Assembly (NCBI GenBank): GCA_944324965.1 | Contig: CALUYH010000009.1 | Location: 1-64,000, forward strand | Length of the DNA: 64,000 nt | Direction: 5' to 3' | Source: Candidatus Avelusimicrobium gallinaceum | GTDB taxonomy: Bacteria > Elusimicrobiota > Elusimicrobia > Elusimicrobiales > Elusimicrobiaceae | In this document: piece by piece, positions 24,962-33,685 of the stretch | Layout of the letters: every line of letters starts with the position of its first letter | Position numbering within the stretch: position 1 is the stretch's first letter | Notes under the pieces: model-generated | What the model was told of the DNA's origin: nothing | Databases searched by the model: none | What the model saw: only the letters and a program-made list of their open reading frames with translations | Program-made: the position numbers and the translations under genes

Positions 24962-25944
24962 AAAAAGTGTTAGGGTTGGCAGCGGCCGTGTTGTTGTTGG
25001 CCGCGTGCGGAAGTGACGAACGGCTGTTTAAAAAAGCCCAGCTGGCTACCTCTAAAGGCAATTTCACCCAGGCCATGCAGCTCTATTCGCGCCTGATTAA
25101 GCAAGACCCCAAAAACGCCTCCGCGTATGCAAACCGCGGCCTGTTGTGGGAACGCCTGCCCGTAAAAGACGCCAAGGAACGCGCCAAAAACCGCGCCTAT
25201 GCCGAGCAGGATTACCTGGCCGCCATTGACGCCAACCCGAATATCCCGGAAGTATACAACAACATTGGGGCCTTGTATATTGATATGGGCCGCTACCCGC
25301 AAGCCGTGTATTATTTTACCGAAGCCCTGGTCCGCAACCCCAACTATTTTACCGCGTTGATGAACCGTGCCATTGCGTATTCCAAGCAAGGCCGCTCCAT
25401 GGACGCGCTGGCAGATTACAACAGCGCATTTAAACTGTGCCAGGACGAGCCGCTTTTATATTTAAACCGCGGGCTGACCTATTACAGCCTGGGCCAGTAC
25501 GAATCCGCCCTGGACGATTACACCTATCTGATTTCCTTAACGCCCGACGATGCCCGCCCGTATTTGGAGCGCGCCCGCGCGTTTATCAAGCTGGGCTACC
25601 CGGCCAACGCCTATGCCGATTTGGAAGAAGCCGTCACCATTAAACCCACCTATGCCCTGGCTTACTATTATATGGGCGATTTGATGTACCGCAGAGGCGA
25701 AACCGATTACGCCCTGGGCCTGCTGGTCAAATCCAAAGAACTGGCCAGCCAATATGTGCCCACGTACGATTTGATGGGCGATATGCTTTCTGTACAAGAC
25801 CCTGTGGCTGCGACGGCCAACTATATGGTGGCCAAAAAGCTGGACCCGGCCAACGCCGCCAAGTACGACCGCAAAATTAATTTAATGCGCACGGAAGCCG
25901 GCCGCCAAAGAGTGTTGGCGGAGCGGTTCTTCCCCGGAAATTAA
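24958..25944 (+). CDS. TPR-repeat lipoprotein
   Basis: A 328-residue lipoprotein. The lipobox LLAAC ends at Cys17, the expected site for lipidation and cleavage by the LspA encoded just upstream. The mature part is a solenoid of about seven tetratricopeptide repeats (residues 25-290), with clear repeats such as IPEVYNNIGALYIDMGRYPQAVYYFTEAL. It resembles outer-membrane TPR lipoproteins of the NlpI/PilF class, but that is only an architectural likeness. Position +2 is Gly, which does not signal inner-membrane retention under the E. coli rule, so it may reach the outer membrane. Confidence 0.87.
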   Translation: MKKVLGLAAAVLLLAACGSDERLFKKAQLATSKGNFTQAMQLYSRLIKQDPKNASAYANRGLLWERLPVKDAKERAKNRAYAEQDYLAAIDANPNIPEVYNNIGALYIDMGRYPQAVYYFTEALVRNPNYFTALMNRAIAYSKQGRSMDALADYNSAFKLCQDEPLLYLNRGLTYYSLGQYESALDDYTYLISLTPDDARPYLERARAFIKLGYPANAYADLEEAVTIKPTYALAYYYMGDLMYRRGETDYALGLLVKSKELASQYVPTYDLMGDMLSVQDPVAATANYMVAKKLDPANAAKYDRKINLMRTEAGRQRVLAERFFPGN

Positions 25945-25947
25945 CCT

Positions 25948-27900
25948 ATGACGCAACTGCCTTTAATGTCTTCCCGCCCGGATCCGGCGGCCCTTTCGGT
26001 GCCGTCCCGGGCGTATACTTATCGTTTCTTTTTGTCGGCCTGCTTTTTAGTACTTATTTTGTTTTCACTTACCTTTCGCCACTCCACGGTGGGCATTTTT
26101 ATTTTGTGTCTGATGGACTTTTTGTTCTGCGCGGACGTTTTGGTGCGAAGCGCCGGCAAGGATATTTGGGCCGGACGGATGAGCTTTGCCGTACTGGTGA
26201 CGCTGTGCGCAGGGGCGGGGTTTTTGTATTCCACGCTTAACACGTTTTTGACGGTAAAATTGTACGGCCCGGTGCAGGATTTGTTTTTGTATACCGCCCT
26301 GCTTATCACGCTTGCGCTGTGGGCCGAACGCCGCCTGGCGCGCGAAAAAGAAAAAGCCCGCGTGTTTATCAAAAAGCTGGACGACTTTTTGCCCAAGTCC
26401 GGACGGCTGTGCGTGGGGCGGCATTTCCGCAAGGTGTTTGCGGGCGAACTCAAAACCGGCGATTTGATTTTGGTAAAACCCGGCGAACGGCTGCCGGCAG
26501 ACGGTATTTTGCGCAAGGGCAAAACCTCTATTGACGAACAGTTAATCACCGGCAATATGCTTCCCACTTCCAAAATTGTGGGCAGCCACGTCTACGCCGG
26601 AACGCTCAACAAATCGGCCGATGTCTATATAGAAGTAACGGCCGTGCTGGCGGACTCTGCTTTGCTAAGCGTCATCAACGCCATTAAACAGGGCGAGCGC
26701 CACCGCAGCACCTTCAAAAGCGTGCTGGACATTTTTTCGGCCTGGCTGCTGCCGCTGTTGGTGTTGGCGGCGGGGGGCGCTTATGCGGCGCTGCTGCACG
26801 CGTATGGGGCGGCCCACTGGTTTACGTATTTGGGCGTTTTGCTGTTTGTACTGGCGGGGGCCTGCCCGGTGGCGTGGGTGTTTATTGCGGTGTTTCCGTT
26901 CTTTTTTACGCGTACGGGCGCCCGGCGGGAAAAAATTAAAATTCAAAATATGTACGTGTTGGACGAATTATCCCGCGCGGACACGGTCTTTTTTGATAAA
27001 ACCGGCACGCTGACGTATGGCGAGCTGCGGGTATCGGGCATTTTCCCGGCGGAAAAGGTCACCAAGCGTCAGCTGCTTACCACAATCGCCACGGCCGAAC
27101 AGCTGGTGGATGGGCCGTTTGCCGATGCCATTAACCTGTGTGCCAAGGAGCACAAAATCCGCACCAAACGGTTGCTGTGTTTTGATGTATTGCCCGGGTT
27201 AGGCGTAGAAGCCACCTGCGGAGAAGACAAAATTTTGGCGGGGCGGACCCAGTGGCTGGAAGAACGGGGCATTGCCACCTCGGCCAAAGTGGCTACCGCG
27301 GCCGAAGCTGTGGTGTGTGTAGCGCGCAACGGGCAGTTTTTGGGCTATTTAACGCTGGCCGACGAATTGCGCCCCGGCGCGAAGGAAACGATTTCTTTAT
27401 TAAAATCCCTGGGGAAGGACATTGTGCTGGTGTCGGGCGATAACGAAACGTCCGTCGCCGTGATTGCCCAGGCCGCCGGAATAGAAAAAGTAAACTCCAA
27501 CGTGCTGCCCAAAACCAAGGCGGAAATCATCACCAATTTGCGCAATTTGGGCAAACGCGTGGTGATGGTGGGGGACGGATTTAACGATATTATCGCCCTG
27601 TTGCGGGCGGACGCGGGGGTGGTGTTTGCCTCGGGCCGCAACATGTACAACAACTGGGTGGACGTAATTGTGAAAGGACGGGACTTGTTCCCCGTTTCGT
27701 ATTTATTTACAATAAATAAAAAGCTGCGCCGGGTAGTTTTGACCAATGCCGTGTTGTCCGTATTGCTCAGCGGCGGTTGGGCGGCGTGGCTGTTGTGGCA
27801 TATGCCGCACGCACAAGGCTGGGCCCAGCCGATAGGCGGGGCGCTGGCAATAGTGCTGGTAGTTTTGTTAAATTCAATGAGGATGATGAAAATAAAATGA
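25948..27900 (+). CDS. Degenerate P-type ATPase (P1B-like)
   Basis: A 650-residue P-type ATPase most like heavy-metal P1B pumps, with phosphorylation motif DKTGTLT (Asp350), SGDNETSVAVIAQAAGI and hinge motif GDGFND. Several core motifs are altered. The actuator TGE motif is TGNM (201-204), so the glutamate that hydrolyses the phosphoenzyme is missing. The CPC metal site in the membrane is CPV (306-308). The P1B HP motif is replaced by DGPFADAI. There is no N-terminal HMA domain. All helices and both cytosolic domains seem present, and the gene is in an operon with intact neighbours, so it is not simply decaying. It may be a regulatory or transport-altered form. Confidence 0.82.
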   Translation: MTQLPLMSSRPDPAALSVPSRAYTYRFFLSACFLVLILFSLTFRHSTVGIFILCLMDFLFCADVLVRSAGKDIWAGRMSFAVLVTLCAGAGFLYSTLNTFLTVKLYGPVQDLFLYTALLITLALWAERRLAREKEKARVFIKKLDDFLPKSGRLCVGRHFRKVFAGELKTGDLILVKPGERLPADGILRKGKTSIDEQLITGNMLPTSKIVGSHVYAGTLNKSADVYIEVTAVLADSALLSVINAIKQGERHRSTFKSVLDIFSAWLLPLLVLAAGGAYAALLHAYGAAHWFTYLGVLLFVLAGACPVAWVFIAVFPFFFTRTGARREKIKIQNMYVLDELSRADTVFFDKTGTLTYGELRVSGIFPAEKVTKRQLLTTIATAEQLVDGPFADAINLCAKEHKIRTKRLLCFDVLPGLGVEATCGEDKILAGRTQWLEERGIATSAKVATAAEAVVCVARNGQFLGYLTLADELRPGAKETISLLKSLGKDIVLVSGDNETSVAVIAQAAGIEKVNSNVLPKTKAEIITNLRNLGKRVVMVGDGFNDIIALLRADAGVVFASGRNMYNNWVDVIVKGRDLFPVSYLFTINKKLRRVVLTNAVLSVLLSGGWAAWLLWHMPHAQGWAQPIGGALAIVLVVLLNSMRMMKIK

Positions 27901-28298
27901 CACACGATCTTGACTTTGGTTACACCGCGGACCATGCCCGCAAAAATGCCGATGCCGTCTTGCCGGACATCCAATGCTGGCCCAACCAGTATAAGCGCGA
28001 TTACGACGTAAAAATTGAACTGCCGGAATTTACGTCCGTCTGCCCCAAAACGGGCTTGCCGGATTTCGGCACGATTACCATTGAATACATTCCGGACGAA
28101 TTGTGCCTGGAATTGAAATCCTTGAAATACTACTTGCTGGAATACCGCGATATGGGTATTTTTATGGAAAATATCGCCAACAAAATTTTGGACGACGTGG
28201 TGAAAGCCTGCAAGCCCAAAAAAGCCGTTGTGACGGGTGTGTTTACGCCGCGCGGCGGGCTGCGCTCGGTCATCACGGCTAAATACGAGAAAAAATAA
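27897..28298 (+). CDS. queF: NADPH-dependent 7-cyano-7-deazaguanine reductase
   Basis: Reduces preQ0 to preQ1 in queuosine synthesis. The 133-residue product is the short (YkvM-type) form: catalytic Cys in ELPEFTSVCPKTGLPDFG (Cys near residue 51), catalytic Asp in PDFG, and the ELKSLKYYLLEYRDMGIFMENIAN helix that binds NADPH. The start is the ATG overlapping the ATPase stop (ATGA). No preQ1 riboswitch is possible there because there is no leader. Confidence 0.95.
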   Translation: MTHDLDFGYTADHARKNADAVLPDIQCWPNQYKRDYDVKIELPEFTSVCPKTGLPDFGTITIEYIPDELCLELKSLKYYLLEYRDMGIFMENIANKILDDVVKACKPKKAVVTGVFTPRGGLRSVITAKYEKK

Positions 28299-29011
28299 TG
28301 AACAAAAAAACCCTGATGACGGCCGGTGTGTTGGTGCTGGTATTTTTGGCCGGTGTGGCAACCATGCGCATTTGGGACGCCTACCACGCCCCCAAACCGA
28401 TGCCTGCCGGACAAATGCCGGGCAGTGATTCGTTGCTGTTGGTGGATATGGGGGACGCCACCGAGCCGGAAGGCATTATGCTGGTGGAGGAACCCGAATA
28501 TGTGGATGATTCCAAAGTGCCTTCCCAACTGTCCAAAATCAAAATGAAAGGGTTGGACCGCGTAATTTCCCGCAGCGGTACGGTGGTGGAAGCCCCCGAA
28601 GAAGAGGACGATAGCCCCGTGGTGCTGGGCAATGTGGACCGCACGGCCGTGCCTTCCGCTACGGCGCCCAAACCGCTGGACCCGGCGGACGTCAAGAGCA
28701 ATATGTCTATGATTGACGCCCCCGTCAAAGTGCGCATTATCAAAACGTTGGAGGATTACAAAGCCTTCAAGCGCAAGGCCCGCGGCAAATACCCGTCGGC
28801 GGATTTTTCCAAGGACTATATTGTGGTGCTGGAATCCACCAGCAATTTGCCAGACAAGGTGTTTGAAATCCAGGACGTACAGGAACAGAACGGCAAAATG
28901 GTGGTGATTTACCGGGTGAACATTTTTGGCCTGGACCAAAAGACCAACACCCACAGCGCCGTGCGCATCGCCAAGCGCGACCTGCCCGTGGAATTAAAAC
29001 AGGTTTTATAA
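28298..29011 (+). CDS. Hypothetical single-pass membrane protein
   Basis: A 237-residue protein that I do not recognise. It has one N-terminal helix (about residues 6-24), an acidic, proline-rich middle (about 30-145) and a compact mixed alpha/beta C-terminal region (about 146-237) that ends DLPVELKQVL. The helix would leave the rest in the periplasm. Its ATG shares a base with the queF stop (TAATG), so it is translated with queF. A strong terminator follows, making it the last gene of the ileS-to-here unit. Confidence 0.7.
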   Translation: MNKKTLMTAGVLVLVFLAGVATMRIWDAYHAPKPMPAGQMPGSDSLLLVDMGDATEPEGIMLVEEPEYVDDSKVPSQLSKIKMKGLDRVISRSGTVVEAPEEEDDSPVVLGNVDRTAVPSATAPKPLDPADVKSNMSMIDAPVKVRIIKTLEDYKAFKRKARGKYPSADFSKDYIVVLESTSNLPDKVFEIQDVQEQNGKMVVIYRVNIFGLDQKTNTHSAVRIAKRDLPVELKQVL

Positions 29012-29026
29012 GCCGAACCAAAACCC

Positions 29027-29055
29027 AAAAACCCGGCCAATTCGGCCGGGTTTTT
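29027..29055 (+). terminator. Rho-independent terminator
   Basis: The arms AAAAACCCGGCC and GGCCGGGTTTTT form a perfect 12-bp stem with an AATTC loop and a T run, 15 bases past the last gene of the ileS-queF unit. Confidence 0.93.
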
Positions 29056-29059
29056 TAAT

Positions 29060-29228
29060 GGGATAAAATGCTTAATGCCCGGGCATTTGGCCCGGTGCGG
29101 ATGGGAAACGGGGAGGGGCGTCCACGGGGGCACCAAACCCGTGCGCGGGGAAACGTCCGAGCCTAGCAGCCGGAGATTTGAACAAGGGACGAGAAAGGGG
29201 CCCCTCGCCCCCATCGCGCAGGTGTATT
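29060..29228 (+). ncRNA. Candidate structured RNA, family not identified
   Basis: A 170-base non-coding stretch flanked by two terminators. It can fold into a long closed structure: the 5' block GTGCGGATGGG (29094-29104) pairs with CCCATCGCGC near 29219, then GAGGGGC pairs with GCCCCTC, then CGTCC with GGACG. Inside are a hairpin ACGGG...CCCGT and a TCCG...CGGA stem. A GATAAAAT box lies at about 29062 and a terminator ends at 29275. It is G-rich with A-rich internal loops, in the style of 6S or other house-keeping RNAs, but I could not match it to SRP RNA, tmRNA or a definite 6S. Confidence 0.5.
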
Positions 29229-29250
29229 GAATGCAACCGGCAACACGCAA

Positions 29251-29275
29251 AAAACCGGGCGGAAAGCCCGGTTTT
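29251..29275. terminator. Bidirectional terminator between RNA candidate and HU gene
   Basis: The arms AAAACCGGGC and GCCCGGTTTT form a perfect 10-bp stem with a GGAAA loop. It can end both the plus-strand RNA candidate and the minus-strand HU gene. Confidence 0.9.
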
Positions 29276-29277
29276 GT

Positions 29278-29541
29278 TTATTTTTTAAGCAGATTTTCCG
29301 ATGGCTTAAACCGCACCTTCTGTTTGGCCGGCACCTGCACTTTGGCGCCGGTTTTGGGGTTGCGGCGCGTAACGGGGCGGGCGGTTTTTAAGTGGAAAGA
29401 GCCGAAATTGCTGATGACCACTTTGCCGTCGCGCTTTAAGCCGTGTTTGATAATTTCAAAAACTTTGTCCACGGACATTTTGGCTTGCTTCTTGTCCAAA
29501 ACGTGCCGGGTTAAATGTCGGATAACGTCGTCCTTATTCAT
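29278..29541 (-). CDS. HU/IHF-family DNA-binding protein
   Basis: An 87-residue nucleoid protein. It begins MNKDDVIRHLTRHVL, has the dimer-forming GKVVISNFGSFHLKTARPVTRRNPKTG region and the beta-ribbon arm RNPKTGAKVQVPAK with the conserved proline, and ends VRFKPSENLLKK. It bends DNA without strong sequence preference. It is a stand-alone gene with GGAAC-type leader and a terminator. Confidence 0.92.
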   Translation of the reverse strand: MNKDDVIRHLTRHVLDKKQAKMSVDKVFEIIKHGLKRDGKVVISNFGSFHLKTARPVTRRNPKTGAKVQVPAKQKVRFKPSENLLKK

Positions 29542-29586
29542 TTTATGTTCCTTTCTTGCGGCCGTGCCGGAGCACGGACCGATAAA

Positions 29587-30591
29587 TTATTTATTTCCCC
29601 GGTTGGTAAAACCCATGGCGTGCAACAGCACCCAGGGCTTTTTGCCTTGGCACACGATGCGCCAAATGGCGTCCAAAATCGGGGTTTTTAAATTGTTTTT
29701 GCGCGCAATATCGTACACGCTCTGCACGGAGTTCACGCCCTCGGCAATGGTGCCTACTTCTTTTTTGGCTTCTTCCAGCGAGAGGCCGGAACCCAGCTTT
29801 TCGCCCAAGCGGCGGTTGCGGGAGATAGCGGACATACCCGTCAAAATCGCGTCCCCAAAGCCGGCCAAGCTGTACACGGTGCCGGGCTGGCCGCCTTGGC
29901 TGATGATGATGTCGTTCATTTCCTGCATGGCTTGGGTAATGAGCGCGGCTTTGGCATTGGCACCATCGCCAATTCCGTCAATCACGCCGCAGCCGATGGC
30001 CAACACGTTTTTAATCCCGCCGCCGTATTCCACCCCGCGCCGGTCCGAAGACGGTACCACGATAATCGGGTCCCCGCTCATCACGTCGCGGATTTCGTCC
30101 ACCAGGGCAGGGTCTTTGCCGGCCAGCATGATTTTGGTCGGCACGTCTTGTGCCACTTCCAGCGCAAAGCTCGGGCCGGAGAAGGCGAGGGCTTTGTCTT
30201 TTAACTGGGGAATTTCTTCTTCAATAATTTCGCAAATGGTTTTAAACGTCTGGTCCTCAATGCCTTTGGACGCGCTGACCACCGGTACGGCGCGGCCGTT
30301 TAAAAGCGGCTTGAGCTGTTCGCGGCAGAAAGAGCGGATAGCCTTGGAGGAAATCACAAAAATAATCAAATCCGTATCCTGCGTGGCCTCGGCTACGCTG
30401 CCCGTCAGGCGGATGTTGTCGTGCAGTTTAAAGTTGGGGATATTCGGGTGGCGGCCCATGGTTTTCAGCACGTTGAGCAGATGTTCGTTGTATTCCCATA
30501 GGTATACATTGTAGCCCTTGCGTGCCAAGTGCTGGGCAATCACGCTGCCCCAAATGCCGGCCCCAAAAACGGTGATTTTATTTATGTTCAT
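29587..30591 (-). CDS. gpsA: Glycerol-3-phosphate dehydrogenase [NAD(P)+]
   Basis: Makes sn-glycerol-3-phosphate from dihydroxyacetone phosphate, the backbone for phospholipids. The 334-residue product has the Rossmann motif VFGAGIWGSVIAQHLA at the N-terminus, ASKGIE (about 110), SGPSFALEVA (about 138), the catalytic-lysine region EYGGGIKNVLAIGCG and the FGDAILT motif. I start at ATG 30591 (MNINKITV); ten more codons are open upstream but overlap plsY deeply. The 14-base overlap with plsY couples two successive steps of phosphatidate synthesis. Confidence 0.95.
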   Translation of the reverse strand: MNINKITVFGAGIWGSVIAQHLARKGYNVYLWEYNEHLLNVLKTMGRHPNIPNFKLHDNIRLTGSVAEATQDTDLIIFVISSKAIRSFCREQLKPLLNGRAVPVVSASKGIEDQTFKTICEIIEEEIPQLKDKALAFSGPSFALEVAQDVPTKIMLAGKDPALVDEIRDVMSGDPIIVVPSSDRRGVEYGGGIKNVLAIGCGVIDGIGDGANAKAALITQAMQEMNDIIISQGGQPGTVYSLAGFGDAILTGMSAISRNRRLGEKLGSGLSLEEAKKEVGTIAEGVNSVQSVYDIARKNNLKTPILDAIWRIVCQGKKPWVLLHAMGFTNRGNK

Positions 30592-31216
30592 TTTGTTTTC
30601 TCTTTTTGGCGCCGTCTTCAAACTTCAGTTCTTTTTGCGCCAACAAGCGTTTGATGTTCGGAATGTGTTTGTAGATGACTAACAGCGCCACCGCCGTGAC
30701 CATCAGATTGACGGACAGCGGATGGTTCCCGATAAAAAAGCTGGCAATCGGCAGTACGATACACGCACAAATGGAGCCGATGGAAATGCGCCCCCACAGC
30801 GCCACGCACACCACAAACGACGCAAACGCAATGGCCGTGGGAATGGGCAGCAACGCGGCAAACACGCCGGCCGAAGTGGCCACGCCCTTGCCGCCGCGGA
30901 ATTTAAGGTAAATCGTCCACATATGGCCCAAAATGGCAATCACGCCGCAGGCAATGGCCACCCAGTAGCTTTCCGGGCAGTAATGGCGGGCCAAACACAC
31001 CGGGATAAACCCTTTCAAACCGTCTATCAAAAATGTAGTAATGCCGGCCCATTTGCCTACGGTGCGGTACACATTGGCCGCGCCGGGGTTGCCGGAGCCG
31101 TATTCACGGATATCAATGCCCATCGCGTGTTTGGCGATGAGGTAGCCAGTCGGGACGGACCCGAGCAAGTAACTGAACAAAACGAGTATGGTAACGGTCG
31201 TAATCATATATTCCAT
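30578..31216 (-). CDS. plsY: Acyl-phosphate:glycerol-3-phosphate acyltransferase
   Basis: Acylates glycerol-3-phosphate from acyl-phosphate, the first committed step of phospholipid synthesis. The 212-residue membrane protein has about five helices and the three PlsY motifs: SVPTGYLIAK with GSGNPGAANVYRTVG, GHMWTIYLKFRGGKGVATSAG, and the C-terminal IYKHIPNIKRLL. The start may be ATG 31216 or the ATG three codons later. It is coupled to gpsA, which supplies its substrate. Confidence 0.94.
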   Translation of the reverse strand: MEYMITTVTILVLFSYLLGSVPTGYLIAKHAMGIDIREYGSGNPGAANVYRTVGKWAGITTFLIDGLKGFIPVCLARHYCPESYWVAIACGVIAILGHMWTIYLKFRGGKGVATSAGVFAALLPIPTAIAFASFVVCVALWGRISIGSICACIVLPIASFFIGNHPLSVNLMVTAVALLVIYKHIPNIKRLLAQKELKFEDGAKKRKQNEHK

Positions 31217-31298
31217 TATATTAAATTTAAACGTCTAAAAAAGCCCGTATCTGCACCAGCGTATGGAAAAATGGACATTTATTATATAGACTATTAAT

Positions 31299-32288
31299 AT
31301 GAGAAAGTTTACAACATTACTGATATCTTTTCTTTTTGCTACGTCCCTTTTTGCCGCCAAGCCCAAACCGGCCCCGGTAAATGAGGACGCTTTCCTCGTG
31401 CAAAAAGAAATTTCCATTTGGCCCACCGACCAGGGTTTTAACAGCGACGTAACCGTTTACAGCTGCCAAGCCGTACGGTTGGATAAAAATTGGTTTTTGA
31501 CTTCGGCCCACTGCGTTTATTCCGCCTGCGGCACGCGCCCGTGCACGGTGGACATTCTGCTGGCCGAATCGGCCGGACTATTGGCGCGGGCGAAGGTGAA
31601 CCACAGCACGACGTCGCAAAGTGTGTTTATTTACCGGGGGTTCTTCCCGGGGCAGAACCGCATCAGCGGGATGGATGTGGCGCTGATTAAGCTGGACCCC
31701 AAAAAGGCCGAGTATTCCTACGTCAATTTGGAAGACGGTGAACCGATTACGCGGGAGGAATTCCAAACCAAGCTCCGCTTTGATTCGGAAGCCCAGGCCC
31801 AGCTGAATGCCAAAGGCGTGCGCCTGTTAAGCGTGGCCAATATGCCCACCATTCAGTTAAAGCCGCAAATTGTGGTGCCGAAAATGATGGCAGGGGTGCT
31901 GTCTTATCTGCCGAGCCCCTCGCCGGAAGTGTATTATGTGCAGGATTTGCAGCACTTTATCGTGCCCGGCTTTGGGGTGCGCCAAGGCAACTCGGGCGGC
32001 GGGGTGTTCACGCGCTCGGGCGATTTGGCGGGGATTGTTTCTTCCTTGCTGTATAATAAGGACGGGACGGCCTCGTTCCACGATGCGGACGGAAGAACCG
32101 TACTGACCCTTAAAAACGCAAAGGACTTGTTTATGTTTACCGGGTTTAATGGCACGACGTTGAACTTTATCCGCACCAAAGTGCCCAATTTGCGCACGGT
32201 AAGTGTGTTGCCGGATTTTGCCGTAAAGAGCGATAAAAAGTTTGATTCTATTGTGAAAGCCGAAGAAGAAACGTCAATGCAGTTTTAA
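31299..32288 (+). CDS. Secreted trypsin-like serine protease
   Basis: A 329-residue chymotrypsin-fold protease with signal peptide MRKFTTLLISFLFATSLFAA. The triad is readable: His71 in FLTSAHCVY, Asp126 in GMDVALIKL and Ser232 in RQGNSGGGVF. Cys pairs (Cys56-Cys72, and Cys77-Cys82) could form disulphides. A C-terminal extension of about 70 residues follows the protease domain. It has its own promoter (TATATA near 31285). The 3' end overlaps the convergent hflX by 15 bases. The substrate is unknown. Confidence 0.85.
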   Translation: MRKFTTLLISFLFATSLFAAKPKPAPVNEDAFLVQKEISIWPTDQGFNSDVTVYSCQAVRLDKNWFLTSAHCVYSACGTRPCTVDILLAESAGLLARAKVNHSTTSQSVFIYRGFFPGQNRISGMDVALIKLDPKKAEYSYVNLEDGEPITREEFQTKLRFDSEAQAQLNAKGVRLLSVANMPTIQLKPQIVVPKMMAGVLSYLPSPSPEVYYVQDLQHFIVPGFGVRQGNSGGGVFTRSGDLAGIVSSLLYNKDGTASFHDADGRTVLTLKNAKDLFMFTGFNGTTLNFIRTKVPNLRTVSVLPDFAVKSDKKFDSIVKAEEETSMQF

Positions 32289-33518
32289 TAATTTTTGCAA
32301 ACTGGCAAAATTACCGTCCGTGGCCATCAGCGTAAGCTCCAGCGCCCCGGACGGTTTTTCATGCCGTCCGGTAACAAGGGCTTTTTCGTAAATTTTGCCC
32401 ACCAGACCGAATTTTTCGGGCGGCAGCGTCAGGCGGTGCAGTTTCCAGCGGCGGGCGACGGCTTCTTCCACTTTTTCCAACAGTTCCGTAAGCCCGCTGC
32501 TTTGCCCGGCGCTGATGAGCACCCCTTGCGGGTATTGTTCCTTCAGCAGGCGTCGGCGGGCGGGGGAAAGCAGATCCGTTTTGTTCAGTACGTCAATAAT
32601 GGGAGTATCTTGCACGCCCAGCTCCGTGATGATGCGGCGCACGGTGGCGGCTTGTTCGTCCAAATGGGGGGAGGAGGCATCCTGTACGTGCAGGATAACG
32701 TCGGCAAAGGTGGTTTCTTCCAGTGTGGCGCGGAAGGAGCTGACCAGGCTGTGCGGCAGTTTTTGAATAAATCCCACCGTGTCCGTAAACAGCATTTCGC
32801 CCCCGGCCGGCATGTGCACGCGGCGGGTGGTGGGGTCCAGCGTAGCGAATAATTTATCGTCGGCGTACACGGCGCTTTGGCGCGTGAGCGCGTTTAACAG
32901 CGTGCTTTTGCCGGCGTTGGTGTAGCCCACGATGGCAATTTGCGGCAAAGGGATTTGCCCGCGCCGCGCGCGGCGCAGGGAGCGCTCCTTTTTTACCTGG
33001 TCAATTTCTTTTTCCAGCTTGCTAATGCGCAGGCGCAGGCGGCGCTTGTCGTATTCCAGCTTGGTTTCGCCGGGTCCGCGCAGGCCGATGCCGCCCTTTT
33101 GCTGCATCAGGGCCGTTCCTTGCCCGCCCAAACGCGGCAATAAATACTTCAGCTGGGCCAGCTCCACTTGCAGCTTGCCTTCCTGCGTGCGGGCACGCTG
33201 CGCAAAAATATCCAAAATCAGCCGGGTGCGGTCTATCACTTTGGCGGGGATGACTTTTTCCAGGTTCTTTTGCTGGGCGGGGGAAATCTCGTCATCAAAA
33301 ATGACGGCCTGCGCATCGGTCAGGCGCACGTCTTGGGCAATTTCCTCCATTTTCCCGCTGCCGATAAGCGCCGCCGCGCTAAAGGCCTGCACGCGCACGC
33401 GCCATACGTGCACCACCTCCGCCCCTGCGGTGTGTGCCAGGCGGTGGAGTTCTTCTAAGGATTCTTCGTTGGTGTGTTGGTTTTTCAGGCAGACGCTTAC
33501 TAAAATGACCCGTTCCAT
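32274..33518 (-). CDS. hflX: Ribosome-associated GTPase HflX
   Basis: A ribosome-splitting/rescue GTPase. The 414-residue product has the HflX N-terminal domain (about 1-180) with AALIGSGKMEEIA and the GQGTALMQQKGGIGLRGPGETKLE linker, then the GTPase domain with G1 GYTNAGKS, G3 DTVGF and G4 NKTD, and a short C-terminal domain. It is normal length. It is transcribed alone on the minus strand and converges with the protease gene, overlapping it by 15 bases. Confidence 0.95.
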   Translation of the reverse strand: MERVILVSVCLKNQHTNEESLEELHRLAHTAGAEVVHVWRVRVQAFSAAALIGSGKMEEIAQDVRLTDAQAVIFDDEISPAQQKNLEKVIPAKVIDRTRLILDIFAQRARTQEGKLQVELAQLKYLLPRLGGQGTALMQQKGGIGLRGPGETKLEYDKRRLRLRISKLEKEIDQVKKERSLRRARRGQIPLPQIAIVGYTNAGKSTLLNALTRQSAVYADDKLFATLDPTTRRVHMPAGGEMLFTDTVGFIQKLPHSLVSSFRATLEETTFADVILHVQDASSPHLDEQAATVRRIITELGVQDTPIIDVLNKTDLLSPARRRLLKEQYPQGVLISAGQSSGLTELLEKVEEAVARRWKLHRLTLPPEKFGLVGKIYEKALVTGRHEKPSGALELTLMATDGNFASLQKLLKLH

Positions 33519-33685
33519 ATGTTTATTTTATAAATTTTACCGGGGGAGCAGAACCGGCATTTGGGGCCCTTGCAGCGGCCGCCGGAGCAAACCCGTGGCC
33601 CGGAAAGACCGGACGCGCGTGCCCCAAAACAGCTCCTTCGGAAAGCAACCTTGACGCGGTTTCCTCTTTTTGATAAATTTTAGCT

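Noticed and set aside
27841-27897. preQ1 riboswitch before queF
   Set aside because: queF starts inside the stop codon of the preceding gene, so there is no leader.
29060-29228. Naming the structured RNA as 6S, SRP or tmRNA
   Set aside because: SRP loop motifs and tmRNA ends are absent, and the 6S likeness rests on overall shape only.
31299-33518. The 15-base convergent overlap of protease and hflX as a special antisense system
   Set aside because: Short 3' overlaps are common in compact genomes and no hairpin or conserved element marks this one.
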